Source of the DNA: Glebionis coronaria
Taxonomy: Eukaryota; Streptophyta; Magnoliopsida; Asterales; Asteraceae
NCBI GenBank assembly: GCA_025667525.1
Contig: CM046881.1
Location: 29,833,580-29,897,579, forward strand
Direction of reading: 5' to 3'
Length of the DNA: 64,000 bases
The notes beneath the pieces are model-generated. The model ran no database searches. It saw only the letters and a list, made by a program, of their open reading frames with translations, and was not told the origin of the DNA. Within the stretch, counting starts at the first letter, position 1. Each line of letters begins with the position of its first letter. Shown here in pieces: positions 1 through 10,931 of the stretch. Both the position numbers and the translations under genes were made by a program.

Positions 1-124
1 AATGTTTATAGTTTTCTATCTCTTTAATAAAGGCCAACGTGGATTGATTATGATGAAAAATGTAAACGTGCTTTGTAACTAATGCATTGCATGAGGACAT
101 TGCAATGGTCAAGTGTAGGGGATT
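1..124 (+). other. 3' internal tail of an Athila-like element, ending in a polypurine tract
   Basis: This stretch repeats almost exactly at about 2570-2693 and resembles 41350-41481, each time directly before an LTR. It ends in the polypurine tract AAGTGTAGGGGATT (111-124), the usual primer for plus-strand synthesis in this family. A polypurine tract before LTR1 means that the first LTR is itself a 3' LTR, so at least one more element copy lies left of the window. No credible coding region is present. Confidence 0.75.
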
Positions 125-586
125 TGATAGGTGTGAAAACACCCATCCTTTTTACCACTTAATTACAATAATAACCGAGCCAAAACGTGTATTTTATGTC
201 ATTTATGTCGGAATTATGCGTGGTTTGTGTTTTTGTTGTGATTTAGGACGAAAAGGTGAAAAGTGGAGAAAACACGGAATTTCATGGGCTTTTATCGAAG
301 AAAAAGACGAAAGACGAAGTCAAGAAGTCAAGAGTGCAAAAATAACGGAAGTCCAAGACCAATTCTGAAGATTTATCGAGGAAAAAGTCAAAAGACGGAA
401 GTTTACTAAAAGCCGAGGAACTCAAGTCTTACTTATGAAGAAATGTCGAGACGAGTTCAAAGAAATCCCGAGACAAAGTCATTAAGTCCAAGATTAACAA
501 CAGATTAAGAAGACAAGGACTTAAGTGTGCAATTAAGGAAAAGAAGAAAGAGGGAGGAAGCTTCCTAAGCTCCTCCCTAATCTCCC

Positions 587-595
587 TATATATAG
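587..595 (+). promoter_or_regulatory. TATA box of ATH-T LTR1
   Basis: TATATATAG lies 462 bp into the LTR. The same box lies 462 bp into the second LTR (3156-3164), and comparable boxes lie 439 and 446 bp into the ATH-2 and ATH-1 LTRs. It is the likely core promoter for full-length element RNA. The hairpin AGGGAGGA/TCCTCCCT (551-578) ends 8 bp upstream. Confidence 0.6.
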
Positions 596-1035
596 TCTTC
601 TATGTTTTCATTTTTATGTGGTTGGTGGCTTGACAACCCACTCTTCCACCATTTTCATACCTTGTTATTTAATTTCTTGCAATTTAATTTCTTGTATTTG
701 CTCCTTTAATTTCTTGCCTTTAATTCAAGTAAGTGTTCTTGATTTTATTGTTTTAATCTTCTTTACCTTTGATCAAGCTTTCTATTTTTCATCTCTTTCT
801 ACCTTTCTTTATTTTTAGTTGATTTTGGTACGAATTACGTTTGATCCGTGTTGATCTTGATGTTTTCGTGCTTAAAAAGTTCATCTTTTTATGGTTTGAT
901 TCAAAAGTTTGCTTATTTTAAGTTTGGATAAGTTGTTATTTGAGCTTATTTAGTATTTTTCACATTAGATTCGTTTAAGTTTGGGTTTTAGCTTATCAAA
1001 ATAGCTTATTACTTGCTTATTTTTCAGATCAAAAA

Positions 1036-1400
1036 GTTAGATCGGAAAGGGTAAACCCCTTTCCAATCACGTATTCCGATCACCCCTTTTTCCGATCTGT
1101 TGATCGGAAAAGGGTTTTGAAATATTCCGATTGTGTTGATTTAGCACATTCCAATCAGCTCAATTTTAGTGTATTCCGATTGGGTCTACTTTTGGTATTC
1201 CGATTGCTTCTATTTTCAACATTCCGATCTGAAGCCTTTTGTTAACATTCCGATTGGACTTTCCTTTTGGATATTCTGATTTGACTGGTTTTCATGCATT
1301 CCGATCATGCCCTGTTTACACATTCCGATCAGCTCTTTCTGATGGGGTACATTCCGATCGGATTCTGATTGGATTCCGATCGGGTGTATTCCGATTGGTT
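1036..1400 (+). repeat. ATTCCGAT motif array in the LTR leader
   Basis: About 16 copies of ATTCCGATC/ATTCCGATT lie roughly 450-810 bp downstream of the TATA box. TTCC starts fall at 1125, 1149, 1174, 1198, 1222, 1248, 1274, 1299 and 1323, spacing 24-26 nt, with denser copies at the end. The sequence between motifs is not repeated. The array also occurs in LTR2, where one short unit is missing. Confidence 0.8.
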
Positions 1401-1770
1401 GTTTTGTTTTATTTTATTTTAATATTTTGTTTTAGTAAAAGTGACAATTTTTCTCGTTTTGTTTTTAGTTTATTTTACTTTCGTTTTGCATTCTTATTTG
1501 ATTGTCAACTTACTTTTCGTTAAGTTTTAATTTTTACGTCATTTAATTTCTCGTTATTTAATTTCAAAGTTTCAAATATTGCACCGTTTACGTTTCAACT
1601 AGTTTTAGTTTTAATTACCCGTCCTTTATTTTAAAGTCTTGCACATTTAATTTATCAAAACCAAAAATATTATTTTTACCAAAAACAACTGAGTCACACT
1701 TTAAACCGGAAATCAATTCGAGAAGATACCGAGAAAACAAACTTTTTCAACTAGTAAAATATATTTATTA

Positions 1771-2693
1771 AAATAAGTTATTGAAGCGGGATGCGAAGAT
1801 TGGCGAGTCCGAAAAGGCCCTAACAAGGCATGAGGGCTACATTTTGTTGCTAAAGATCCAAAAGTGATGTGAAGAATCATTTATCGAAAATCAATATGAA
1901 GGATCGAGACACACGACGAAAAGCAAATACTCCCCTAAAGATCATGGAGAAATCTATCCAAAAAGGCCCTAACAAGGTATGAGGATAAATAGATCCAAGT
2001 CCTAAAAGGAGGCGGATCGTTGTATATCAAAGTCCAAAATAAAGATTGGAGAAAAATGAAGAAGTCGTGGTCCATTTATGAAGAATCTCTCAAAACTTCA
2101 AGTGAAGAAATTCCTATTATGAAGAGAAGGCCATTATTTCATGAACGTCTCTCAAGATTTGAAGTATGAAGTCGCTGCCAAATATCGGTCCGAGAAAGGT
2201 CTCAAATCGCGAAGCGAGTTATGCCAAGATACGAACTTTATGAGGTCCCGAGAAGCAGTTTTAAAAGATTTTCTCCTTTAGCTAACTATTGATTAAATCG
2301 TTCACTTTATTTTCGGCCTAAATAACTATCGAAATAAGTCAACAATGCATCTTCGTGATCATTCAAGACAAAAATAAATATAAGAGATACACCTAGGAAT
2401 AAGGGAGTCTAAGTGAATAATTGGCCCACATGAGTTCGTGTTAGTTTACTAACTTATAATAACAATGATCTCGTTTTTAAGCTTGGTTTGGAGAAAGTGA
2501 AAACTTGAGGATGATGATCATTCATGACATTTCTAAATCCCAAGGTATGTTTTTAATTTCTTTACTTTGAATGTTTATAGTTTTCTATCTATTTAATAAA
2601 GGCCAACATGGATTGATTATGATGAAAAATGTAAACGTGCTTTGTAACTAATGCATTGTATGAGGACATTGCAATGGTCAAGTGTAGGGGATT
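1771..2693 (+). other. Truncated 3' internal region of ATH-T with polypurine tract
   Basis: From about 1778 this aligns with the ATH-2 3' internal region beginning near 40527 (TTGAAGCGGGATGCGAAG) and continues to the polypurine tract at 2680-2693. There is no primer-binding site, gag or pol, so the element between the two LTRs has lost nearly all its interior. The deletion joins the first LTR almost directly to the distal 3' untranslated region. No coding region is supported. Confidence 0.75.
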
Positions 2694-3155
2694 TGATAGG
2701 TGTGAAAACACCCATCCTTTTTACCACTTAATTACAATAATAACCGAGCCAAAACGTGTATTTTATGTCATTTATGTCGGAATTATGCGTGGTTTGTGTT
2801 CTTGTTGTGATTTAGGACGAAAAGGTGAAAAGTGGAGAAAACACGGAATTTCATGGGCTTTTATCGAAGAAAAAGACGAAAGACGAAGTCAAGAAGTCAA
2901 GAGTGCAAAAATAACGGAAGTCCAAGACTAATTCTGAAGATTTATCGAGGAAAAAGTCAAAAGACGGAAGTTTACTAAAAGCCGAAGAACTCAAGTCTTA
3001 TTTATGAAGAAATGTCGAGACGAGTTCAAAGAAATCCCGAGACAAAGTCATTAAGTCCAAGATTAACAACAGATTAAGAAGACAAGGACTTAAGTGTGCA
3101 ATTAAGGAAAAGAAGAAAGAGGGAGGAAGCTTCCTAAGCTCCTCCCTAATCTCCC

Positions 3156-3164
3156 TATATATAG
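3156..3164 (+). promoter_or_regulatory. TATA box of ATH-T LTR2
   Basis: TATATATAG, 462 bp into the LTR, exactly as in LTR1. Confidence 0.55.
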
Positions 3165-3605
3165 TCTTCTATGTTTTCATTTTTATGTGGTTGGTGGCTT
3201 GACAACCCACTCTTCCACCATTTTCATACCTTGTTATTTAATTTCTTGCAATTTAATTTCTTGTATTTGCTCCTTTAATTTCTTGCCTTTAATTCAAGTA
3301 AGTGTTCTTGATTTTATTGTTTTAATCTTCTTTACCTTTGATCAAGCTTTCTATTTTTCATCTCTTTCTACCTTTCTTTATTTTTAGTTGATTTTGGTAC
3401 GAATTACATTTGATCCGTGTTGATCTTGATGTTTTCGTGCTTAAAAAGTTCATCTTTTTATGGTTTGATTCAAAAGTTTGCTTATTTTAAGTTTGGATAA
3501 GTTGTTATTTGAGCTTATTTAGTCTTTTTCACATTAGATTCGTTTAAGTTTGGGTTTTAGCTTATCAAAATAGCTTATTACTTGCTTATTTTTCGGATCA
3601 AAAAG

Positions 3606-3957
3606 TTAGATCGGAAAGGGTAAACCCCTTTCCAATCACGTATTCCGATCACCCCTTTTTCCGATCTGTTGATCGGAAAAGGGTTTTGAAATATTCCGAT
3701 TGTGTTGATTTAGCACATTCCAATCAGCTCAATTTTAGTGTATTCCGATTGGGTCTATTTTTGGTATTCCGATTGCTTCTATTTTCAACATTTCGATCTG
3801 AAGCCGTTTGTTAACATTCCGATTGGACTTTCCTTTCGGATATTCCGATTTGACTGGTTTTCATGCATTCCGATCATGCCCTGTTTGCACATTCCGATCA
3901 TCTCTTTCCGATGGGGTACATTCCGATCGGATTCCGATCGGGTGTATTCCGATTGGT
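3606..3957 (+). repeat. ATTCCGAT motif array, second LTR
   Basis: Copy of the array in LTR1. Several units that read ATTCTG or CATTCC in one LTR read ATTCCG or CATTTC in the other, so individual units have drifted since the LTRs separated. Confidence 0.75.
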
Positions 3958-4330
3958 TGTTTTGTTTTATTTTATTTTAATATTTTGTTTTAGTAAAAGT
4001 GACAATTTTTCTTGTTTTGTTTTTAGTTTATTTTACTTTCGTTTTGCATTCTTATTTGATTGTCAACTTACTTTTCGTTAAGTTTTAATTTTACGTCATT
4101 TAATTTCTCGTTATTTAATTTCAAAGTTTTAAATATTGCACCGTTTACGTTTCAACTATTTTTAGTTTTAATTACCCGTCCTTTATTTTAAAGTCTTGCA
4201 CATTTATTTTATCAAAACCAAAAATATTATTTTTACCAAAAACAACTGAGTCACACTTTAAACCGGAAATCAATTCGAGAAGATACCGAGAAAACGAACT
4301 TTTTCAACTAGTAAAATATATTTATTACTT

Positions 4331-4472
4331 GGGAGGTGATTTGCACACTCAATTTTTTTATTGGGACACTCAGAGTACAAACAGATTAAGCATAGTATAA
4401 ACTCTGGTACAACTATCTAATGCACAGAAAAGAGTGTCCCAATCAAATTATTGAGTGTGCAAATCAATTCCC
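4331..4472. mobile_element. Mutator-like MITE with a 9-bp target duplication
   Basis: A 142-bp element with imperfect terminal inverted repeats. The left end GGGAGGTGATTTGCACACTC pairs with a right end whose reverse complement begins GGGAATTGATTTGCACACTC, and similarity extends about 45 bp inward. It is flanked by perfect 9-bp copies of TTATTACTT (4322-4330 and 4473-4481). A 9-bp duplication is the hallmark of the Mutator superfamily. It has no coding capacity and sits exactly on the ATH-T/TEK-A junction, so it arrived after that junction formed. Confidence 0.85.
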
Positions 4473-4478
4473 TTATTA

Positions 4479-4537
4479 CTTACCTCAAAACCATCTAACT
4501 CAAAACCACACATTCATTTGTGACATGCAAACAACAC

Positions 4538-4569
<32 letters not shown>

Positions 4570-7275
4570 AGCTCTATGTGCCGTCCACTTTACACCCTAA
4601 ACACCTCACTTTGATCAAATTTAACCACAAACATTTGTTATAATTAACATATGTTAATCTCCATTCAAAGAGATGAAGATTGGTGCAAATTTTAACATCC
4701 AAGGAGGAGTTTCTATGGAGTCTTGGGGCTGATTTTCTACAAGGAGTTCTTGAAGAATGGTGGTCTTGAAGATGGTCTTGGTTTATCACAAGTTTCTCCA
4801 TCAAAATCCATGTTTTGATCACAACCTACATCATCATGGTGGTATAAAGATTGTTCTCTCCATCCTTTTGTTAATTTTGATTATGTAATCATGTATTTTC
4901 TTCTTAAATGTATATATGTATGATGATATATGATGATAAAAATATTATGTGGGGATTTGGTGTTGATAATCATGGGTAAAAATATGAAAAACTATATGTA
5001 AAAATGGTTAAATCTTGCTTAAATGGTAGGCTGTATAAAAATAGTAACTAACCACATGTTAGACTGATAAAATGGCAAAGTGGAATCAATATACAGTAAG
5101 TAATATGTCTTGTACACATGTGAGAGTTGGCCATGCAATGGAATCATTAGGATGAGTGAGATATGATCAAAACAAGTTTAGAATACAAATCTCAGTTCAC
5201 TGTTTTGGACGATTTTTAGAAAATACTTAGAGGCTGATTCAACAGTAGATGTAGAAGAGTTAAATGGATCACATATCATTTAGTTTATGTCATAAAATTT
5301 TGAGCTTCTATTTCCATATAGAAATCTAGATATGGCTGTTTTGGTGAACATGAAAGTAAAAATCAGATTTTGGAAATTAAAGTATAATAGTATTATATAA
5401 GCACTCAAATAAAAATAGTATAAAATGTGAATTAAAACCCACTAACTCATATAATACATTTATATAAATATTTATAAGGATAAATAAATGGACATTTTAT
5501 AAAAATGGTAGTTTGATAAGTTTTATAAATTTATAAACATGATTTTTACGACTTTTTCGGCTATTACCGTAAAATTAACGTTTTTGTTAAATAAAACTTA
5601 GACGGTTGGACCCGTCTAATGTAAACTTTTATAAACTCATATACTGATATATAAGCATATATAACAAGTAAAATCCGATAAAACCCGAACTATATAACAT
5701 ACGGACATTAACGGGCTAAGTTAACGTTATTGGACTAATAATACAACAAAATGGGCTAAAACAGTTATTAACTTATTTATTGGGCTTAACCCATTTGGGC
5801 CCAACATATAAAGTATAAATAATGATAATACAAGTATGAAATGGATTAATACAAGTTAAGGAACTTATAATAGGCTTATTGGACCTAAAAACACGTAAAT
5901 AGGTAAAACTAGAAAACTAGTAAGAAGTTACCAATACATAAAGACAAAAATGAGTGAATGAGAATATATAAACCCACTTGATCATCATATATATAATCAT
6001 CATATGTATACATAATTGTTATTTTTATAAAGTCATTGGACAAGAGTCTAAGACAAGTATTATTTTTCTAGGTTTCCGTAATTGAAGCACGTACCGTACA
6101 TCCAAATCGCCGATAATCGCCTTCCCACATCAACGTGAGTTCATAGCCTCGCACTCTTTGAAATGTTTTTATGAAATATTTTATAAACCCGCGAGGGAGA
6201 ACATGTTAGATTTTTATAAAATAGGACACCATTTGTCCCGATTGTTTGTTTATTGATTTGGACCCGGATGATTGTATGACCCTATGAATGATTAAATGAC
6301 CCGATAGATGAAATAAAATGGATTATTAAACTTAGGTTATGTCACTAAAAGTCCCATTAGCATGAATTGTGAACTACCGGGATTTGGTAGACGCTTATGC
6401 ATATAATAGTACTATTTGGGGACGATCACCCCAGTTCGCGCCTTGACGGTTGATCCCCGTCGTGCCACATTGATTGGTAAGCGAATTTATGTATGAGAAT
6501 ATTTCCATAGCGTGACCTTTGTGACGACACGCTAATTTAGATGGGCAAATTGAGTTTCGGGCTAGCTACCCGTTGTTTGTTGTAGTAAGGTAACAATGTC
6601 ATGCGGCTTATAATAATCTAATTAACGAAATACTACTATACGCACCGAATTACGATGTATTGCCTGACTAGCAATACGGGGTCATACTATTGATATTATG
6701 TTCGTGTTTTGGTTTTATATAACCATATTCATGTAACGGTTTTTATTTAATCTATACAACGTTATAGAACGTATTGTATGATGTTTTTACGACAACGGCT
6801 CGTATAATGATTTTTAAGCAAATGCCTATATTATGATTTTCGATAAGGATTTGTATAAAAATGACATTGGCTATTTTATGGCCTATTACAATGATTTGTA
6901 CAAAATGATTTTTGGTAATAATTTTATACCAATATTATATTGGTGGATTTTATTAAACTCTATGAATTCACTCGGCGTTATCGTTGACCTTTTCTTTTAA
7001 CATGTTTTATCTCAGGTACTTGAAGGTAATTCTCGGGAAGACAACAAGAATTCATGGCCCGCACTTAAATGACAATTTCCATTCAAATGCTTTGTAAAAC
7101 CTATATAAAAATACAATGACTTGGGACCTATGTAAATATGATATTTATGAATGGAAATGATTTATTATTAAACGACGTGATTTTTAAGCGTTGTCTATGA
7201 TGTGAGTAATGTGCTATCCTGTAACACCAACTAGTCTTCCGCTGTATTGAGTTGTATAAATTTGGGGGTGTTACA
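4479..7275 (+). repeat. Tekay-like LTR, 5'-truncated in this window (TEK-A)
   Basis: Homologous to the distal 80% of the TEK-B LTRs (about 28120-30965 and 37000-39847), ending in the same GGGGGTGTTACA. The missing first ~600 bp is best explained by insertion of ATH-T, which would place that piece left of the window. No primer-binding site follows it, so this is a solo LTR or the 3' LTR of an element that extends left. It is visibly more diverged from the TEK-B LTRs than those are from each other. It starts with a (CT)n tract at about 4544-4569 and holds no gene. Confidence 0.8.
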
Positions 7276-8256
7276 AATTAAGTTTTTATAGGCGAATTGA
7301 AGAGCTGTGATTGGACCAAATTTTCAAATTGCAAAAATATCAATGATAAATCTTGATAAAAAAGTAATTTGTTTGAAATAATAAAGAAAAGATACCAATC
7401 AGCGAAGAAAGCGCCTTAAATATCTTTTGAAAAGAATAAAATATTCCCTAACCAAAATTTTAGCAAGCGGGCCCAACGGCTATAAGCAGGGTAACGGTAT
7501 TGTCGGTCAACGGTCAAACAGGGGAATGTTGATCAAGCATGGGAATCAAAAGGTGAAAGTAGGGGAAACTTTCCTAGGGGTATTAGACTAATCATGAAGA
7601 GACCAATGCTAAATAGCTCTGCTCTAGTGCACACCCTTGTATACACAAGGTAGATACACAGAAACTCAAGAGTCCTACATTCAGCAATGTTCTAAACACA
7701 AAAAGTTAAAACATAAGCCACCCTGCACCTGGTCAACCCAAGAAAATAAGCATACCCTAGTCACCATCCCTACCTTTGCCTTACCTATGGTCAGTTAGTC
7801 TTGGTAATGTGTATTAAACATCTGAATCTAGACAGCAAGCTGTTTAATAAAGAAGTATAAGTACACATTACAGTGCCTCAAGGCTTCAGAATTCTAACAA
7901 GCTTTGCAGCAAGTCTTCATCATTCTGAACCCTTACTCACCAATGGATATGATCTAGAATCATATATGAGTATCCTAAGGATATCCTAAATCCTAAAGGT
8001 ATGATCTAACCTCCCCTAAAACATAGAGCATATCTCTGCATTATTAGTCTAAAACCACATATAACCACTTTTTAAAAAAGAACAACCCCAGCTTAAGAGA
8101 AGGACTCTTAGCAGGGGAAGGAACCCCAGCAGGGGAATCTTTGTTCAAAAGCAGTGGAATGAAAGTGATGGAAAAAATGACTAACATATATACAACAACA
8201 GCAATAAAGCAACCCTGGGTATACAAGACAAAATAGACATCAATTTTTTTATTTTT
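7276..8256 (-). other. Post-pol region of the minus-strand copia element (COP-M)
   Basis: On the minus strand this follows the pol stop. It carries several copies of the element-wide motif TTCCCCTGCT (8110-8119 and 8128-8137 on +, plus variants near 7516 and 7558). A TATA-like box, TATAAAAACT on - (7281-7290), lies just before the TEK-A insertion. It could drive the extra 3' ORF that SIRE-like elements carry, which would then lie left of the window. AATTA at 7276-7280 may be one copy of the TEK-A target duplication. Confidence 0.55.
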
Positions 8257-9195
8257 TTAGGGAGAAACCATCCCAATACTTGCAACCAAGTACTGAAACC
8301 TCCCCATTTCAAAAGCTTTTGTCAAAAGATCAGCAACATTAAGTTCTGTATCAATTTTCTCAGGGACAATTAACCCTTTTTCAAAACAATCTCTGATAAA
8401 ATGATGTCTTATTTCAATATGTTTAGTCTTGCTATGAAAAACAGGATTCTTAATGATGCAAATGGTGCTGTTGTTGTCAATAAATATCTTGATTTTAAGA
8501 AAATTATACCCATAATCAAGTAGCTGGTTCTGAACCTAAAGAACTTGACCACAGCATGCAGCAGCTGCTACATACTCAGCTTCAGTTGTAGATGTGGCCA
8601 TAATAGTCTGCTTCTTACACTGCCAAGATATAAGCCTGCTTCCCAAAAATTGGCATCCACCTGTTGTAGACTTCCTATCATTGTTGTCACCAGCATAATC
8701 ACTATCTGAGCAGGATATCAGCTCAAATGGTGACTCCTTGGGATACCAAAGTCCTAAAGTTGGATGACACTTTAGATACCTAAAAATTCTCTTCACAGCA
8801 AATAGATGACACTCTGTGGGTGCTACCTGGTATCTTGCACATAAACAGACTGCAAACATGATGTCAGGTCTTGAAGCTGTAAGGTACATGAGGGTTCCAA
8901 TCATAGACCTGTAATTCCTGACATCAATAAGCTTTCCAGGACCATCTTTGCCCCAAGGATGATCCTTATCCATGGGAGTGGAAACTTTCTTTCGCTCACA
9001 CATGCCAAACTTCTTCACAATTTCAGCCACATATTTGTCTTTTGAGATGAATATTCCATCTTTCCTATGCTGAACTTGTAACCCCAAAAAGAAGTTTAGT
9101 TCACCCATGAAACTCATTTGAAATTTGTCCTGCATCAACTTGGCAAACTCTTTGCTAAGCATAGAGTTTGTGGATCCAAAGATGATGTCATCAAC
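8257..9195 (-). pseudogene. COP-M pol, 3' part: end of reverse transcriptase and RNase H
   Basis: Translates on - as the tail of a copia pol. It starts inside the RT active site (VDD directly before 9195), runs through GELNFFLGLQV and the RNase H block with DSDYAGD, then TEAEYVAAAACCGQVL, and ends with the typical ...LLTKAFEM tail. The natural stop is at 8257-8259. An in-frame TAG at 8536-8538 interrupts the RNase H region where relatives carry tryptophan. The missing RT front half is at 20431-21196, on the other side of ATH-1. Clearly a dead copy. Confidence 0.9.
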
Positions 9196-9200
9196 ATAGA
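9196..9200. repeat. Target-site duplication, left copy (ATH-1)
   Basis: ATAGA, identical to 20426-20430. The two copies flank ATH-1 precisely, and removing the element plus one copy leaves the COP-M reading frame intact. Confidence 0.9.
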
Positions 9201-9497
9201 TAATAACTGTCTTTTTAGTTGATTAAAAATGTTGCTTTTGCAAGATCTTTCTTTGCATTGGTCGTACCCAATTGATATATGTCGTTGTTTCGTTCTCGGT
9301 ATCTTCTCGAATTGATCACGGTCAAAAGTGGAATAGTTGCAATTGGTGACTAAAAAGGGGGAGCTTTGGTCTAAATCTACTAAAATGGTAAGTGCTAGAA
9401 ATAATAAAATTAAACTAAAGACAATTACTGAAAATAAAGATAGAATTTAGATAAAACAGTAAGTACCTCTATGAAGAATAAAACTGGAAGTTTCTAT

Positions 9498-10057
9498 TCG
9501 GAATGTCTGCTATTATTCGGAATAATACGGCTATGCGGAATAATTGCTCTTACTCGGAATAAATCTCTACCCGGAATAGATTGTGCTTATGCGGAATGTT
9601 GATAAGAAAGCCTATCCGGAATAAATTGAAAAGGAACTCTATGCGGAATGTTTTGGAAGGAAGGCCTATGCGGAATAATTTATAAAAAGCCTATGCGGAA
9701 CATTTGGGAAGAAGCTCTATTAGGAATGTTTTAAAGAAGACACTATGCGGAATATTTTGAAAAGAAGGCTATGCGGAATGTTTTGAGCAAAAACCCTATG
9801 CGGAATAAAAGACTCCTACTCGGAATAATTGGAAAGAAATCCTTATGCGGAATATTTGGAAGAAAAGGCTATGCGGAATAGTTTAAAAAGAACCCCATTC
9901 GGAATATTAATGCCTACTCGGAATAATGCCTCTATGCGGAAAAACAGCTCTACTCGGAATATTTTGAATATTCCGAATAACCAACAAAATCTCACCTTGA
10001 TCCGGAATGATAGGGTATTCCGAACCAACACAAACACAGACTCCCTATTCGGAATCT
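9498..10057 (-). repeat. ATTCCGCATA motif array in the ATH-1 3' LTR
   Basis: On the element's sense strand the core is ATTCCG followed by CATA, AGTA or AATA; on + it reads as CGGAAT. CGGAAT starts (with a few AGGAAT or CGGAAC variants) fall at 9499, 9518, 9536, 9555, 9572, 9592, 9617, 9644, 9671, 9696, 9722, 9748, 9774, 9801, 9821, 9848, 9874, 9900, 9919, 9937 and 9955. Gaps fall into two classes, 17-20 nt and 25-27 nt. It lies about 420-980 bp downstream of the TATA box, so it is in transcribed LTR sequence. Confidence 0.85.
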
Positions 10058-10477
10058 GGGCAACTCAGTAACAATATGTGAGGAACAGGGGATGACAGAG
10101 ACACAAATTTAACACAAATTTTCCAAGTTTTTAATCAAAACTTAAACCAATTTTACCACTAATCATTTACCTAAGGTAAACATCAATTCAAAACAACAAA
10201 AACATAAAACCCACTTACTTTTTATGATCAAACCACTAAAATAAAACTTAAGAACTTAGAATCAAAAAAAGATGAAGAACAAGATGATGGAAAGATTAAA
10301 AGTAGACTTGTATTAATGATTTAGGATTCAACAAACAAAGTGGAAAGATCAAACTTACAAGATTGGAAGAAAATCAAACAAAGATGAAAACCACTCCTTA
10401 GGGGAGATGGTTTTCTTCCTACGAAATAGGAAAAACTGTAACAGAAAGAACTTGTGGAAAGTCTTGAATGGGAGGAG

Positions 10478-10485
10478 TATTTATA
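10478..10485 (-). promoter_or_regulatory. TATA box in the ATH-1 3' LTR
   Basis: TATAAATA on -, 446 bp from the LTR start, matching the 5' LTR exactly. In the 3' LTR it would drive transcription out into COP-M. Confidence 0.5.
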
Positions 10486-10931
10486 GGCTTCTCCCTTGGT
10501 TGGTGAGTGGGCTTTCTTCCATTCTTTTTGTCTTATCGTCTTTTCAGAAAAGTTGACGTTTTCGATTTCGATTCGGGATTTGTCGACGAATAATTTCAAC
10601 TCGTCTTTTAATTTCTTCATTTAATAGACTTGAGTTTCTTCGACATAGGTAAATCTTCCGTCTTTGGTCCTTTTCTTCGATAAAACTTCAAATAGGCCCA
10701 TTGACTTCAAATCTTTTGCATCTCTTGGACTATAGACTTCATCTTTTCGTCTTTTTCCTCGATAACACCCGTGCAATCCCATGCTTTCTCCAATATTTAT
10801 CCGGTTGGCTCTGAAAACACAACAAACACACAAACCACGCATAATTCCAAACAAATTACATTAAATACGCGTTTTGGTCTTGTTTTATCAAGAAATAAGT
10901 GGTAAAAGGATGGGTGTTTTCACACCTATCA

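Larger units (their letters stand above)
125..1770 (+). repeat. Athila-like LTR, first copy (ATH-T LTR1)
   Basis: Starts TGATAGG directly after a polypurine tract and ends ...TTATTA, the same termini as the ATH-1 LTRs. It matches 2694-4327 at roughly 98% by eye; differences are scattered substitutions plus a short indel in the motif array. It carries a TATA box at 587-595, an 8-bp inverted repeat just upstream (551-558 with 571-578) and an ATTCCG motif array (about 1036-1400). The short reading frames here are also present in the second copy and are not convincing genes. Confidence 0.85.
2694..4327 (+). repeat. Athila-like LTR, second copy (ATH-T LTR2)
   Basis: Same termini and layout as 125-1770: TGATAGG start after a polypurine tract, hairpin at 3120-3147, TATA box at 3156-3164 and motif array at about 3606-3957. 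It ends ...TTATTA at 4327. The following CTTAC could be the target-site duplication of the whole tandem structure, but its partner would lie outside the window. Confidence 0.85.
9201..10931 (-). repeat. 3' LTR of ATH-1
   Basis: 1731 bp, equal in length to the 5' LTR. On - it begins TGATAGG after the polypurine tract and ends TTATTA next to the target duplication. It contains a TATA box (10478-10485), an ATTCCG motif array (about 9498-10057) and short unconvincing reading frames that are shared with the other LTR. Confidence 0.95.

Noticed and set aside
87..368. About 93-aa ORF repeated at 2656-2931 as a conserved small protein
   Set aside because: It spans the polypurine tract and LTR start. 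Its recurrence reflects LTR duplication, and the homologous ATH-1 and ATH-2 regions do not keep the frame.
1239..1523. ORF with FRS/HSD/IPIG peptide repeats as a gene
   Set aside because: The peptides are translations of the ATTCCGAT array, appear in more than one frame and belong to non-coding LTR sequence.
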